Assembly (NCBI RefSeq): GCF_000220565.1 | Contig: NZ_AFPM01000038.1 | Span: 1-51,325, forward strand | DNA length: 51,325 nucleotides | Direction of reading: 5' to 3' | Source: Oceanicola sp. S124 | Lineage (GTDB): Bacteria > Pseudomonadota > Alphaproteobacteria > Rhodobacterales > Rhodobacteraceae | In this document: positions 1 to 9,439 of the stretch, piece after piece | How positions within the stretch are numbered: position 1 is the stretch's first letter | Layout: the number at the start of each line of letters is the position of its first letter | Notes under the pieces: model-generated | Told to the model about the DNA's origin: nothing | Seen by the model: only the letters and a program-made list of their open reading frames with translations | The model's database searches: none | Program-made: the position numbers and the translations under genes

Positions 1-924
1 GCCACCCGTGGCCCAGACGCCCTGCTGACACCGCAGCTTGGCAATGGCGTGGAAGAGGTCCACGGCCATTACACCCAGGACCAGATCCGCGCGGTGGTGG
101 CCCATGCCAGCGCCCTCGGCATCACCGTGGTCCCCGAGGTCGACATCCCCGGCCATTGCACCGCCGCGCTGGCCGTGATCCCCGAACTGGCCGACCCGCA
201 GGAAGCGCCCGAAAGCTACCACTCGGTGCAGGGTTTTGCGAACAACGCCCTGAACCCGGCCCGCGAAGAGACCTACGACTTCCTCGCCAAGGTCTTCGAC
301 GAGATGGTCGAACTCTTCCCCGCCAAGTACCTGCACATCGGCGGCGACGAGGTCGCGAACGGCTCCTGGCTGAATTCCCACTACGCGCGCCAGCTGATGG
401 AGAAGGAGGGGCTTTCGGGCACCTTCGAGCTGCAAAGCTACTTCATGCGCCGTGTCGCGGGCATGCTGGCCGAGCGCGGCCGCGTGCTGGCCGGCTGGAA
501 CGAGGTCGCGCATGGCGGCGGCGTCGATCCCGCGGGCACGTTGCTGATGGCCTGGGAAAAGCCCGAGGTCGGCATCGAGCTGGCCCGCGAGGGCTATGAC
601 GTGGTGATGACCCCCGGTCAGGCCTATTACCTCGACATGGCGCAGGCCGAGGAATGGCTGGAACCGGGCGCGGCCTGGGCCGGCACCTCTACCCCGGTGC
701 ATTCCTACACCTACGAGGCCGAGGGCGCGTTCCCGGAAGAGCTGCGCCCCCGTCTCAAGGGCATCCAGGCCTGCATCTGGTGCGAGCATTTCACCTCGCG
801 CGCCTATTTCAACCGGCTGGTCTTCCCGCGCCTCTGCGGCGTGGCCGAGGCCGCCTGGACGCCGAAAGAGCGCAAGGACCTGCACCGCTACGCGGCGATC
901 GTGAAACTGCACCCGGCGTTCTGA
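1..924 (+). CDS. beta-N-acetylhexosaminidase, GH20 family (5' truncated)
   Basis: The reading frame is open from the first base, so the true start lies upstream and only the C-terminal part of the catalytic barrel (about 307 residues) is present. Family 20 hexosaminidases release terminal GlcNAc or GalNAc from glycans and chitin or peptidoglycan fragments by substrate-assisted catalysis. The segment HIGGDE holds the adjacent Asp-Glu catalytic pair (codons at 346-351), and VVPEVDIPGH upstream is the typical GH20 strand preceding it. Aromatic residues near the end (AWAGTSTP, ACIWCEHF) fit the sugar-binding wall. With nagB downstream it suggests amino-sugar scavenging. The family call is firm; exact substrate and cell location cannot be read because the N-terminus is missing. 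Confidence 0.93.
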   Translation, partial: ATRGPDALLTPQLGNGVEEVHGHYTQDQIRAVVAHASALGITVVPEVDIPGHCTAALAVIPELADPQEAPESYHSVQGFANNALNPAREETYDFLAKVFDEMVELFPAKYLHIGGDEVANGSWLNSHYARQLMEKEGLSGTFELQSYFMRRVAGMLAERGRVLAGWNEVAHGGGVDPAGTLLMAWEKPEVGIELAREGYDVVMTPGQAYYLDMAQAEEWLEPGAAWAGTSTPVHSYTYEAEGAFPEELRPRLKGIQACIWCEHFTSRAYFNRLVFPRLCGVAEAAWTPKERKDLHRYAAIVKLHPAF

Positions 925-963
925 GCCGGGGCACCGGGGCCGCGTCCCCGGCCAACCACAACG

Positions 964-986
964 GGCGGACCCCGCGCGGGTCCGCC
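964..986 (+). other. GC-rich hairpin after the hexosaminidase gene
   Basis: GGCGGACCC, loop CGCGC, GGGTCCGCC forms a perfect 9-bp stem 40 bases after the stop codon. There is no clear T-run, so it may be a 3' stabilising hairpin or a Rho-assisted end rather than an intrinsic terminator. Confidence 0.45.
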
Positions 987-1050
987 GGCGCCCCCGTCCA
1001 CGTCGGGCGCCGAAGGGGCCCCCTCCTCCGGGGCCGGAAAGGACAATCAG

Positions 1051-2499
1051 ATGAGCCAGATGAAACGCATCGCCGTTGGCGGCATCCACACCGAATGCTC
1101 GACCTACAACCCGGTCCTGATCCGCGCCGAGGACTTCCACGTTGTGCGCGGCGACGCGCTGACCGCCTATGACTACTTCTCTTTCCTCCCCAAGGATGAC
1201 GTTCAGGTCCTGCCCCTGTTGCACGCCCGTGCCGTCCCCGGCGGCCCCGTCGACCGCCCGGCCTACGAGGGTTTCAAGGCCGATCTGCTGGCGCGCCTGA
1301 AGGCCGCCCTGCCGCTGGATGGGGTCTACCTTGCCATGCACGGCGCGATGCACGTTGACGGCATGTGGGACGCCGAGGGCGACTGGATCTCTGCCGTGCG
1401 CGAGGTCGTCGGCCCCGACATCCCGATCTCGGTCAGCTACGACCTGCACGGCAATGTCAGCCAGCGCATCATCGACCAGATCGACATGTTCGCCGCCTAT
1501 CGCACCGCCCCGCATATCGACGTGCGCGAGACCATGGAGCGCGCCTGGGCCATGGTGCTGCGCTGCCTGCGGACCGGCGAGCGGCCCTTCGTCACCTGGG
1601 CGAAGATCCCCGTGCTGATGCCCGGCGAACGCTCCTCGACCGAGGACGCGCCCGCCGACGCGCTGTATGCCGCCCTGCCCGGCCACGACACCCGCCCCGG
1701 AATCTGGAGCGCCGATCAGATGGTCGGTTACGTCTGGGCGGATGAGCCGCGCGGCACCGCCTGTGCGGTCGTCACCGCCACCGAGGCCACAGAGGCCGAG
1801 GCCGTCGCCACCGAGCTGGCGCAGGCCTACTGGGACGCGCGGCACGCCTTCGCCTTCGGCCCTGTCACCGGCCCGCTGGACGAGATGCTGGACATCGCCG
1901 CCAGGACAGAGACCGCGCCCCAGATCCTCGCCGAAAGCGGCGACAACCCCACGGGCGGCGGCGTTGGCGACAATGGCCTCGTGCTTGAGGCGCTGATCGC
2001 CCGGAACTGGCAGGATGCGCTGATCGCCGGGATCACCGATGCCCCCGCTGTCGATGCCGCCTTCGCTGCCGGAGAGGGCGCCGAGCTGGAGCTTTCCATC
2101 GGCGGCGCGCTCGATCCGAAGAGCATTCGCGTCACCGCGCCCTTCAAAGTGCTGCTCCTCGTCGAGGGCGCGGGCGGCGCCTTCCGGCAGGCGGTCGTCA
2201 AGACTGGCGGCATCACCGTGGTGCTCGCCGCCCGTCGCCGCCCCTACCACAATATCGAGGACTTCACCCTGCTGGGGCTCGATCCGAAAGCGGTCTCGCT
2301 TCTGGTGGTGAAATCGGGCTATCTCTCGCCCGAACTGGCGCCGATCGCCAATCCGAACCTGATGGCGCTGACCGAGGGCGTGGTGAACCAAGACATTCCG
2401 AAGCTGGAGAACCTGAACCGCTCCCCCGGCATCTTCCCCTGGGAGCCTGAGGCAACCTTCACGCCCGCCCCCCTTCGCTCGGCCCGCGCGCCGGGCTGA
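1051..2499 (+). CDS. M81 family metallopeptidase (MlrC-like)
   Basis: A 482-residue protein of the M81/MlrC family, named for the Sphingomonas enzyme that degrades linearised microcystin; most members have no known substrate. The N-terminal GGIHTEC motif and the segment SYDLHGN with Asp131 and His133, followed by His155 in APHID, match the zinc-ligand pattern described for MlrC (Asp-x-His plus a distant His). The C-terminal half (from about residue 290, GDNPTGGG) is the second conserved domain. The ATG is preceded by GGAAAGGA at good spacing. No signal peptide is visible, so it should be cytoplasmic. It lies between a hexosaminidase and an MFS transporter, which may mean the substrate is a peptide or amide linked to amino sugars, but that is inference. 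Confidence 0.88.
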   Translation: MSQMKRIAVGGIHTECSTYNPVLIRAEDFHVVRGDALTAYDYFSFLPKDDVQVLPLLHARAVPGGPVDRPAYEGFKADLLARLKAALPLDGVYLAMHGAMHVDGMWDAEGDWISAVREVVGPDIPISVSYDLHGNVSQRIIDQIDMFAAYRTAPHIDVRETMERAWAMVLRCLRTGERPFVTWAKIPVLMPGERSSTEDAPADALYAALPGHDTRPGIWSADQMVGYVWADEPRGTACAVVTATEATEAEAVATELAQAYWDARHAFAFGPVTGPLDEMLDIAARTETAPQILAESGDNPTGGGVGDNGLVLEALIARNWQDALIAGITDAPAVDAAFAAGEGAELELSIGGALDPKSIRVTAPFKVLLLVEGAGGAFRQAVVKTGGITVVLAARRRPYHNIEDFTLLGLDPKAVSLLVVKSGYLSPELAPIANPNLMALTEGVVNQDIPKLENLNRSPGIFPWEPEATFTPAPLRSARAPG

Positions 2500-2634
2500 G
2501 AAGACCCTGACCACGGGGCCCCGACCAACCGGCCCCCGAGACAAGTATCCTGACACGGCAGGCCCTTCCCCGGGGTCTGCCGCTGACGCGTTTGACGACC
2601 CGCCGGTTCCATCCCGGCCAAGCCCCGAGGCCCC

Positions 2635-3846
2635 ATGTTCTCGACCCTTTCGATCCTGTGGAACAACCCCGGCCTGCGCGCCTGTGCACTGGCCATCTTC
2701 TTCTTCGGCTTCTCCGGCGCGGCCACTGCGCCCTACAAGTCCGTCGTGGCGATCCGAGAGCTGGGCCTGTCGGACGCCGCCTTCTCGGCGCTGACGCTGG
2801 CAGCGGCGGTGATAAATGTCACCGCGGCGATCTACCTCGGCATCCTCGCGGACCGCGACACCGGCTACCGCAAGCTGCTGATGAGCCTCGCCTTCATCGG
2901 GGTCGCAGGGTACATGGCGATCTTTCTCTTCCCCTCGGCCTGGATCTTCGTGATCTCGCTCCTGCTGCCGATCTCGGTCTACCATGGGCTGAATTCGCTG
3001 CTGTTCGGGGCCGGGCGGGTGTTCAGCTCGGACCTGCCGAAGGGCGATCAGGCGGCGGTCAGCTCGGTGCTGCGCGGGCTGATCTCTCTGGCCTGGATCC
3101 TGGTGCCCGGCATTGTCGGCTTTGCCCTTTCGGGCGCAGACAGCCTGCTGCCCGCCTTCGCCATCGCCGGGGGTGCGGCGCTGGTCTGCATGTTGGTGAT
3201 CAACGCCATGATGCCGCGCGGCGGCAGCGGTGATCCCAGCCAGCGGCCACCCAAGGTCTCTCTCGCCGCCGCCTTCCGGCTGCTGACCCGCCTGCCGGTC
3301 GCCGCCCGCGTGCTGGGCGCTGCGGTCATCACCGCGATGATCCACGTCAACGCTGCCGTGATGCCGCTGATCGTCACCGGCCAGGCCGGGGGCGAACCCG
3401 GAGATGTGGGCGTCATCGTCGGCCTCGTCGCCGCGCTGGAAGTGGCCTTCATCCTGGTCTGGGCCCGTATCGTGCGCTCGATCTCAATCGTGGCGGCGCT
3501 GGCCATCGGCACGGCGCTCTACATGATTTACCTCGTCTGGCTGGCCTTTGCCCTGTCGCCGGCCTCGGTCATCGCGGCCTCGGTCGTGGGCGGCATCGGT
3601 GCCGCGGCGCTGATCACCCTGCCGCTCGGCTACCTGCAGGAGCTGATCGCGGATCGCCCCGGCCTCTCGGCCTCGCTAATCTCGGTCAACATCTTCCTTG
3701 CGGGCGCCATCGCCGCCGCGCTCTTCGCCTTCGGCACGGCCATCGGGGACTACCCGCTTGTCTCTCTTCTGGGCGCTGGCGCCGGCGCGCTTGGCGCATT
3801 GGGCCTTCTGGCGCTCGAGGGCTGGCGTTTCCGGGCCGCCCCGTGA
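2635..3846 (+). CDS. MFS transporter
   Basis: A 403-residue integral membrane protein with about 12 hydrophobic segments and short polar loops, including the charged cytoplasmic loop after TM2 (ADRDTGYRK) typical of the major facilitator superfamily motif A. It resembles sugar-efflux or sugar-uptake type MFS proteins (SetA-like), although the substrate cannot be assigned from sequence alone. GAGG lies just upstream of the ATG. It is followed after 12 bases by cutC and preceded by the M81 peptidase, all on the same strand, so it is probably part of the amino-sugar locus. Confidence 0.85.
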   Translation: MFSTLSILWNNPGLRACALAIFFFGFSGAATAPYKSVVAIRELGLSDAAFSALTLAAAVINVTAAIYLGILADRDTGYRKLLMSLAFIGVAGYMAIFLFPSAWIFVISLLLPISVYHGLNSLLFGAGRVFSSDLPKGDQAAVSSVLRGLISLAWILVPGIVGFALSGADSLLPAFAIAGGAALVCMLVINAMMPRGGSGDPSQRPPKVSLAAAFRLLTRLPVAARVLGAAVITAMIHVNAAVMPLIVTGQAGGEPGDVGVIVGLVAALEVAFILVWARIVRSISIVAALAIGTALYMIYLVWLAFALSPASVIAASVVGGIGAAALITLPLGYLQELIADRPGLSASLISVNIFLAGAIAAALFAFGTAIGDYPLVSLLGAGAGALGALGLLALEGWRFRAAP

Positions 3847-3858
3847 CAGGCTGAGCAG

Positions 3859-4569
3859 ATGAGCAAGCTTCTGGAAATCTGTGTCGACACCCCCGAGGGC
3901 CTGCACGCCGCCGCCGAGGGCGGCGCGGACCGGGTCGAGCTGTGCGCGGCGCTGGACCTTGGCGGCCTGACCCCCTCGGCCGGGCTGATGCGGCTGGCAG
4001 CGCAGGGCCCCCTGCCCGCCTTCGCCATGATCCGCCCCCGCGCTGGTGGCTTCAACTGGTCCGTCGAGGAGGTCGCCGCGATGGAGGTCGAGGTGCTGGC
4101 CGCCCGTGACACGGGCCTTGCCGGCGTGGTCATCGGCGCCACCCGCAGCGGCAGGCTGGACCTCGCCGTGCTGGCCCGCCTGATCCGCGCCGCCGAGGGG
4201 ATGCAGGTGACCCTGCACCGCTGCGTCGACCTGCTGGCAGACCCTGTGGCCGCCGTTGGGGAAGCCGCCGAGCTTGGCATCCACCGCATCCTCACCTCGG
4301 GCAGCGCCCTGCGCGCGGTCGAGGGGCTGGAGCAGCTGAAGGCGATGCAGGAGGCGGCGGCAGGGCGGCTGGTCATCATGCCCGGCGCCGGGGTGACTGC
4401 GGAAACCCTGCCGCCGATCCTTGCGGCGCTGGACCCGGCAGAGGTCCATGCCTCGGCCTCCTCGCCCGCGCATCTGCAGGAGCCGCTGACCCGCTTCGGC
4501 TTCCAGTCAGAGGCCGCGCGGCAGACCGATGCCGCGCGGGTGGCCACGCTGAAGGCGCTGCTCGGCTAG
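3859..4569 (+). CDS. cutC: CutC family protein
   Basis: A 236-residue TIM-barrel protein of the CutC family. Diagnostic stretches are LEICVDTPEGLHAAAEGGADRVELC at the N-terminus (residues about 5-30), the FAMIRPRAGGF strand, LHRCVDL in the middle, and ILTSGSA followed by IMPGAGVT towards the end. The family was named for copper tolerance in E. coli, but that role is disputed and the fold looks like an enzyme. The neighbours here are amino-sugar genes with no copper transporter or chaperone, which favours a carbohydrate-related role (inference). Its stop codon is only 3 bases from the convergent nagB stop, with no room for a terminator. Confidence 0.93.
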   Translation: MSKLLEICVDTPEGLHAAAEGGADRVELCAALDLGGLTPSAGLMRLAAQGPLPAFAMIRPRAGGFNWSVEEVAAMEVEVLAARDTGLAGVVIGATRSGRLDLAVLARLIRAAEGMQVTLHRCVDLLADPVAAVGEAAELGIHRILTSGSALRAVEGLEQLKAMQEAAAGRLVIMPGAGVTAETLPPILAALDPAEVHASASSPAHLQEPLTRFGFQSEAARQTDAARVATLKALLG

Positions 4570-4572
4570 GGC

Positions 4573-5334
4573 CTATTCAGGGTGAACGTCGAGGTAGTAA
4601 TCCAGCAGGTCCAGCCCGCTGGCCGCTTCGCGGTCGAGGATCACCGTCGCATTGCGGTGCATCTGCAGCACCGAGCCGGGCCAGCGCGCCGAAACCGGCC
4701 CCTCGATGACCTGCCGCACCGCCTCGGCCTTGGCCTTGCCGGTCGCCACCAGAACCACCTGCCGCGCCCGCATGATGGTGCCGATGCCCATGGTGATGGC
4801 GAGGCGGGGCGGGGTTTGGCCCGCCGGGAAGAAGCGCGCATTGGCCTCACGGGTCTGCCGCGTCAGGGTCTTCAGCCGGGTGATCGAGGTCAGCGACGAG
4901 GTCGGCTCGTTGAAGCCGATGTGGCCGTTAAGGCCCAGTCCCAGCAGTTGCAGGTCGATGTCGCCCGCCGCCACGATCTGCTCTTCATAACGCGCGGCCT
5001 CGGCCTCGGGGTCCGGGGCCTCGCCGGCGGGCAGATGGCCCGCGCCGGGTGCCATGTCGATATGATCGAACAGCAGTTCGCGCATGTAGTGGCGGTAGGA
5101 ACAGGGGTGATCCCCGACCAGCCCGACATATTCATCCAGGTTGAAGCTGGAGGCCCCGGCAAAGCTGACCTCGCCCGCGCGATGCAGCGCGATGAGCCGG
5201 GCATAGACCGCTTCCATCGTGCCGCCGGTCGCCAGCCCCAGCACCGAGGTGGGTTTCGCCGCGACCTGCGAGGCGATCAGCCCCGCAGCCCGGGCCGAGG
5301 CCGCCCCGGCGTCATCAAGGATCAGGATCTTCAT
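4573..5334 (-). CDS. nagB: glucosamine-6-phosphate deaminase
   Basis: Converts glucosamine-6-phosphate to fructose-6-phosphate and ammonia, the last committed step of amino-sugar catabolism, in the cytoplasm. The 253-residue length is normal. Visible motifs are the phosphate-binding GLATGGT (residues 33-39), FNLDEY with the catalytic Asp67, and GLNGHIGFNEP with the ring-opening His138. The start ATG is 6 bases downstream of the ridA stop; GGAAAG overlapping the ridA end serves as ribosome site, so the two genes are probably translated from one transcript. Together with the GH20 enzyme it marks this end of the window as an amino-sugar utilisation locus. Confidence 0.96.
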   Translation of the reverse strand: MKILILDDAGAASARAAGLIASQVAAKPTSVLGLATGGTMEAVYARLIALHRAGEVSFAGASSFNLDEYVGLVGDHPCSYRHYMRELLFDHIDMAPGAGHLPAGEAPDPEAEAARYEEQIVAAGDIDLQLLGLGLNGHIGFNEPTSSLTSITRLKTLTRQTREANARFFPAGQTPPRLAITMGIGTIMRARQVVLVATGKAKAEAVRQVIEGPVSARWPGSVLQMHRNATVILDREAASGLDLLDYYLDVHPE

Positions 5335-5340
5335 CGCCGA

Positions 5341-5739
5341 TCAGCTTTCCAGCGGGCAATAGGCCACCACGTCCATCTCGACCTTGGCATCCACCATCAG
5401 CGGCGACTGCACGGTCGAGCGCGCCGGGGGATGGGCGCTGAAGTGCTTCTTGAACACCGCGTTGAAGGAGGAGAAATCGCGCGCGTCATCCAGCCAGACA
5501 CCGACCTTCACCACGTGCTCCATGCCGCAGCCCGCCAGCGCGAGGACCTCCTTGATGTTCTCGATCACCACCTCGGTCTGGACGGTGATATTGCCCACCA
5601 CGACTTCGCCGTCACGCGTCGGGACCTGGCCCGAGACATAGACGAAATCGCCGGCGCGGACGGCCTTCGAGAAGGGACGCTCCTGCCCGCCCGCCTGGGC
5701 GTCGGCAGAGTCGAGACGGATGAGACCGGGAATGGACAT
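5341..5739 (-). CDS. ridA: RidA family enamine/imine deaminase
   Basis: A 132-residue RidA (YjgF/YER057c/UK114) protein. RidA enzymes hydrolyse reactive enamine and imine intermediates made by PLP enzymes. The conserved arginine that binds the substrate carboxylate is present (PPARSTVQ, Arg107), together with the FVYVSGQVP strand and the C-terminal VEMDVVAY. GGAG precedes the start. It is the first gene of a ridA-nagB pair. Pairing with an amino-sugar deaminase suggests it cleans up imines formed during amino-sugar breakdown, although many RidA paralogues are general housekeeping proteins. Confidence 0.93.
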   Translation of the reverse strand: MSIPGLIRLDSADAQAGGQERPFSKAVRAGDFVYVSGQVPTRDGEVVVGNITVQTEVVIENIKEVLALAGCGMEHVVKVGVWLDDARDFSSFNAVFKKHFSAHPPARSTVQSPLMVDAKVEMDVVAYCPLES

Positions 5740-6176
5740 GATGCAGCTCCACGAAATTTGTTTTCCCGTTTGTCGCGTGGCATGACGGGAATCGCAATGA
5801 TTTTCGCGCCATCTCGGCCCATACTGAAAACAATTTCCACACCTTCAAGCTGCCGGAGGCGATCCTGGTCCCACAGAACCGCCTCGACGGTGCCCCCGCG
5901 CAGGTCCATGAGCAGACCGCAAGGGGCTGCTGCGGCGCAGCACCTTGACTTTCGCGCCGAAAGCGGGCATCTACCGGCGGTGCGCTGCGCAGCCGCGTGA
6001 GCTTGCCGTGCCCGAAGGGGCCATCAGCGCCACCCTTTTCCAGTTCCCCATCACGCAGGGTTCTTACGCAACGGCCGGATCTGCGGGACACGCCCGCCTG
6101 TCCCGAGGCCTCTGCGAACCCTTGCCGGCAGAACCGCCGGTACATGGCCGTGCATGCGGCCGCTGAAGGATATCCC
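5740..6176. other. intergenic region between ridA and the helicase
   Basis: 437 bases between two divergent genes, so it should contain both promoters. TTGACT (5945-5950) followed 17 bases later by CATCTA is a weak plus-strand promoter candidate that would give the helicase a 5' leader near 200 bases. A minus-strand frame stays open through 5909-5740 but runs into ridA out of frame and has no convincing start, so I do not call it a gene. No RNA gene was recognised. Confidence 0.4.
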
Positions 6177-7466
6177 TTGACCACTTTCCATGACCTCGGC
6201 CTGTCGCCGAAGATCACTGATGCCCTGACCGAAGCCGGTTTGACCGAACCCACCCCGATCCAGGAACAGGCCATTCCGCTGGCCCTGGAAGGCCATGACG
6301 TGCTGGGCCTCGCCCAGACCGGCACCGGCAAGACCCTGGCCTTCGGCCTGCCGCTGATGGAGCACCTGTTCCAGATGAAGGGCAAGCCGCAGGACCGCAC
6401 CGCCAAGGCCCTTGTCCTGGCCCCGACCCGCGAGCTGGTCAACCAGATCGCCGACAACCTGCGCGCCCTCACCGGCGAAACCCGCATGAAGGTCACCACC
6501 GTCGTCGGCGGCCAGTCGATCAACCGCCAGATCAACGCCCTGGCGCGCGGCACCGACATCCTCGTCGCCACGCCGGGCCGCCTGATCGACCTGATGGACC
6601 GCCGCGCCGTCGACCTGTCCCAGACCCGCCAGCTGGTGCTGGACGAGGCCGACCAGATGCTGGACCTCGGCTTCATCCACGCCCTGCGCAAGATCGCCCC
6701 CAAGCTGGGTACGCCGCGCCGCACCATGCTGTTCTCGGCCACCATGCCGAAGCAGATGGAGGAGCTGTCCAGCGCCTACCTGAACCATCCCAAGCGGGTG
6801 CAGGTCTCGCCTCCGGGCAAGGCCGCCGACAAGATCACCCAGTCGATCCACTTCCTGCCCAAGACCGAGAAGCCGAAGAAACTGCGCGAGATCCTTTCCC
6901 AGGACCTCGACGCGCTGACGCTGGTCTTCTCGCGCACCAAGCATGGCGCCGAGAAGCTGATGAAGGGCCTCGTGGCCGACGGCTACAACGCCGCCTCGAT
7001 CCACGGCAACAAGAGCCAGGGCCAGCGCGACCGCGCCATCAAGGCGTTCCGTGACGGCACCATCACCGTGCTCGTCGCCACCGATGTGGCCGCGCGCGGC
7101 ATCGACATTCCGGGCGTCGCCTATGTGATCAACTACGACCTGCCGGAAGTGCCCGACAACTACGTCCACCGCATCGGCCGCACCGCCCGCGCCGGTCGCG
7201 AGGGCGAGGCCATCGCCTTCTGCGCCCCGGACGAGGGTGACCTGCTGCGCCAGATTCAGAAGCTGATGAAGATCGACATCCCCGTCGCCAGCGGCGAGGC
7301 CCCCGCCATGGGCCAGGGCGGCGGCGCCAAGGGCCGTTCGTCGGGCAACCGTCGCCGTGGTGGTGGTGGCCAGGGTCAGGGCCGCGGCCAGGGCCAGGGC
7401 CAAGGTCAGAGCCAGGGCAAACCGGGCAACGGCCAGCGCCGCCGCCGCCGGCGCGCCGCGGCCTGA
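6177..7466 (+). CDS. DEAD-box ATP-dependent RNA helicase
   Basis: RNA helicase acting in RNA remodelling (ribosome assembly, RNA decay, cold growth). All core motifs are visible: Q motif (TPIQEQAIPLAL), Walker A AQTGTGKT, PTRELV, VLDEADQM, SAT, and HRIGRTARAGREG in the second RecA domain. The tail is a low-complexity RNA-binding type extension rich in Gly, Gln and Arg, ending RRRRRRAAA. I chose the TTG at 6177 because GAAGGA lies 6 bases upstream and the protein then begins directly with TTFHDLGL, as relatives do; this gives 429 residues. An ATG at 6144 in the same frame is possible but lacks a good ribosome site. It is most like the RhlE/CsdA-type group; the subgroup is not certain. Confidence 0.93.
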   Translation: MTTFHDLGLSPKITDALTEAGLTEPTPIQEQAIPLALEGHDVLGLAQTGTGKTLAFGLPLMEHLFQMKGKPQDRTAKALVLAPTRELVNQIADNLRALTGETRMKVTTVVGGQSINRQINALARGTDILVATPGRLIDLMDRRAVDLSQTRQLVLDEADQMLDLGFIHALRKIAPKLGTPRRTMLFSATMPKQMEELSSAYLNHPKRVQVSPPGKAADKITQSIHFLPKTEKPKKLREILSQDLDALTLVFSRTKHGAEKLMKGLVADGYNAASIHGNKSQGQRDRAIKAFRDGTITVLVATDVAARGIDIPGVAYVINYDLPEVPDNYVHRIGRTARAGREGEAIAFCAPDEGDLLRQIQKLMKIDIPVASGEAPAMGQGGGAKGRSSGNRRRGGGGQGQGRGQGQGQGQSQGKPGNGQRRRRRRAAA

Positions 7467-7485
7467 TCGGACCGGCAGAATGACA

Positions 7486-7522
7486 AGGGGCCGGGGATCG
7501 CTGATCCCCGGCCCTTTCCTTT
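7486..7522 (+). terminator. Rho-independent terminator of the helicase gene
   Basis: Perfect 12-bp stem GGGCCGGGGATC / GATCCCCGGCCC (7488-7499 with 7503-7514), three-base loop, followed by TTTCCTTT. It starts 21 bases after the helicase stop. Confidence 0.85.
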
Positions 7523-7559
7523 GCCGCCATGTCCCGGCGCAGACGCGGCACCGAAAGCA

Positions 7560-7587
7560 GGAAGGCCGCCCGAGGGGGCGGCCTTCC
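7560..7587 (-). terminator. terminator-like hairpin after nqrF
   Basis: GGAAGGCCGCC / GGCGGCCTTCC with a 6-base loop lies 10 bases beyond the nqrF stop. On the minus strand it is followed by TGCTTTC, a modest T-rich tail. It is separate from the helicase terminator, so the convergent units each have their own end signal. Confidence 0.7.
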
Positions 7588-7596
7588 GATCTTTCG

Positions 7597-8820
7597 TTAC
7601 CCGCCGAAGTCGTCGAGCATGATGTCCTCGCGGTCCACGCCCAAATCCAGCAGCATGTTGATCACCGACTGGTTCATGATCGGCGGACCACACATGTAGA
7701 ACTCGCAGTCTTCCGGGTTCGGGTGGTTCTTGAGGTATTCCTCGAAGAGCACGTTGTGGATGAAGCCGGTGTAGCCGCCCCAGTTGTCATCCGGCAGCGC
7801 ATCCGAGAGCGCCACGTGCCATTCGAAGTTGTCGAACTCTTCTGCAAGCTGGTCGAAGTCCTCGACGAAGAACATCTCGCGCTTCGAGCGGGCGCCGTAC
7901 CAGAAGCTGATCTTCCGGTCGCGGTTCTCCAGCCGCTTGAGCTGGTCGAAGATGTGGCTGCGCATCGGCGCCATGCCGGCACCGCCGCCGACGAAGACCA
8001 TTTCCTTCTTGGTGTCGCGGGCGAAGAATTCGCCGAACGGACCCGAGATGGTGACCTTGTCGCCGGGCTTCAGGTTGAAGATGTAGGACGACATCTGGCC
8101 CGGGGGGATGCCCTCGGTGCGCGGCGGCGGGGTGGCGATACGGACGTTGAGCATGATCATGCCCTTCTCATCCGGGTAGTTCGCCATCGAGTAGGCGCGC
8201 TCGATCGGCTCGTCCACTTTCGACTCGTACTGCCAGATGTTGAACTTGTCCCAGTCCTCCCGGTACTCCTCCTCGACATCGAAGTCGGTGTACTTGACGT
8301 GGTGGGCGGGGGCCTCGATCTGGATGTAGCCACCGGCGCGGAAGTTGACGTCCTCGCCCTCGGGCAGGTCCAGGACCAGCGCCTTGATGAAGGTCGCGAC
8401 GTTCTCGTTCGAGCGCACGGTGCACTCCCACTTCTTGACGCCGAAGACCTCTTCGGGAACCTCGATCTCCATGTCCTGCTTGACCGCGACCTGGCAGGAC
8501 AGCCGGTCACCGCAGGCCGCTTCACGCTTGGTGATATGGCTTTCCTCGGTCGGCAGGATCGAGCCGCCGCCGGAATGGATGCGCACCCGGCACTGGGCAC
8601 AGGTGCCGCCGCCGCCACAGGCCGAGGGCACGAACAGCTTCTGTCCGGCCAGGGTCTGCAGCAGCTTGCCGCCGGCGGGGACCGAGATGGTCTTCTCGCC
8701 GTTGATGGTGATGTTGACGTTGCCCGACGAGACCAGCCGCGAGCGCGCGGCCATGATGAGGGCCACGAGGCCCAGCACGATCAGCGAAAAGAGCAGGACG
8801 CCCAGAGAGAAAGTCTGCAT
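7597..8820 (-). CDS. nqrF: Na+-translocating NADH:quinone reductase subunit F
   Basis: Electron-input subunit of the sodium-pumping NADH dehydrogenase: takes a hydride from NADH to FAD and passes electrons to a 2Fe-2S cluster. One N-terminal membrane anchor (residues about 4-25) is followed by a plant-type ferredoxin domain with cysteines 68, 74, 77 and 109 ([11 protein letters not shown] and RLSCQ), then a ferredoxin-NADP-reductase-like module with the FAD motif RAYSMANYP and the NADH site [12 protein letters not shown]. The C-terminal YMCGPPIMN and DDFGG are family hallmarks. 407 residues is the normal length. Last gene of the nqrABCDEF operon, 10 bases after nqrE. Confidence 0.97.
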   Translation of the reverse strand: MQTFSLGVLLFSLIVLGLVALIMAARSRLVSSGNVNITINGEKTISVPAGGKLLQTLAGQKLFVPSACGGGGTCAQCRVRIHSGGGSILPTEESHITKREAACGDRLSCQVAVKQDMEIEVPEEVFGVKKWECTVRSNENVATFIKALVLDLPEGEDVNFRAGGYIQIEAPAHHVKYTDFDVEEEYREDWDKFNIWQYESKVDEPIERAYSMANYPDEKGMIMLNVRIATPPPRTEGIPPGQMSSYIFNLKPGDKVTISGPFGEFFARDTKKEMVFVGGGAGMAPMRSHIFDQLKRLENRDRKISFWYGARSKREMFFVEDFDQLAEEFDNFEWHVALSDALPDDNWGGYTGFIHNVLFEEYLKNHPNPEDCEFYMCGPPIMNQSVINMLLDLGVDREDIMLDDFGG

Positions 8821-8830
8821 CTGTCTTCCC

Positions 8831-9438
<608 letters not shown>

Positions 9439-9439
<1 letters not shown>

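Noticed and set aside
5740..5909. Open minus-strand frame upstream of ridA
   Set aside because: It reads plausibly for about 55 residues, but then continues through ridA out of frame and has no supported start or family.
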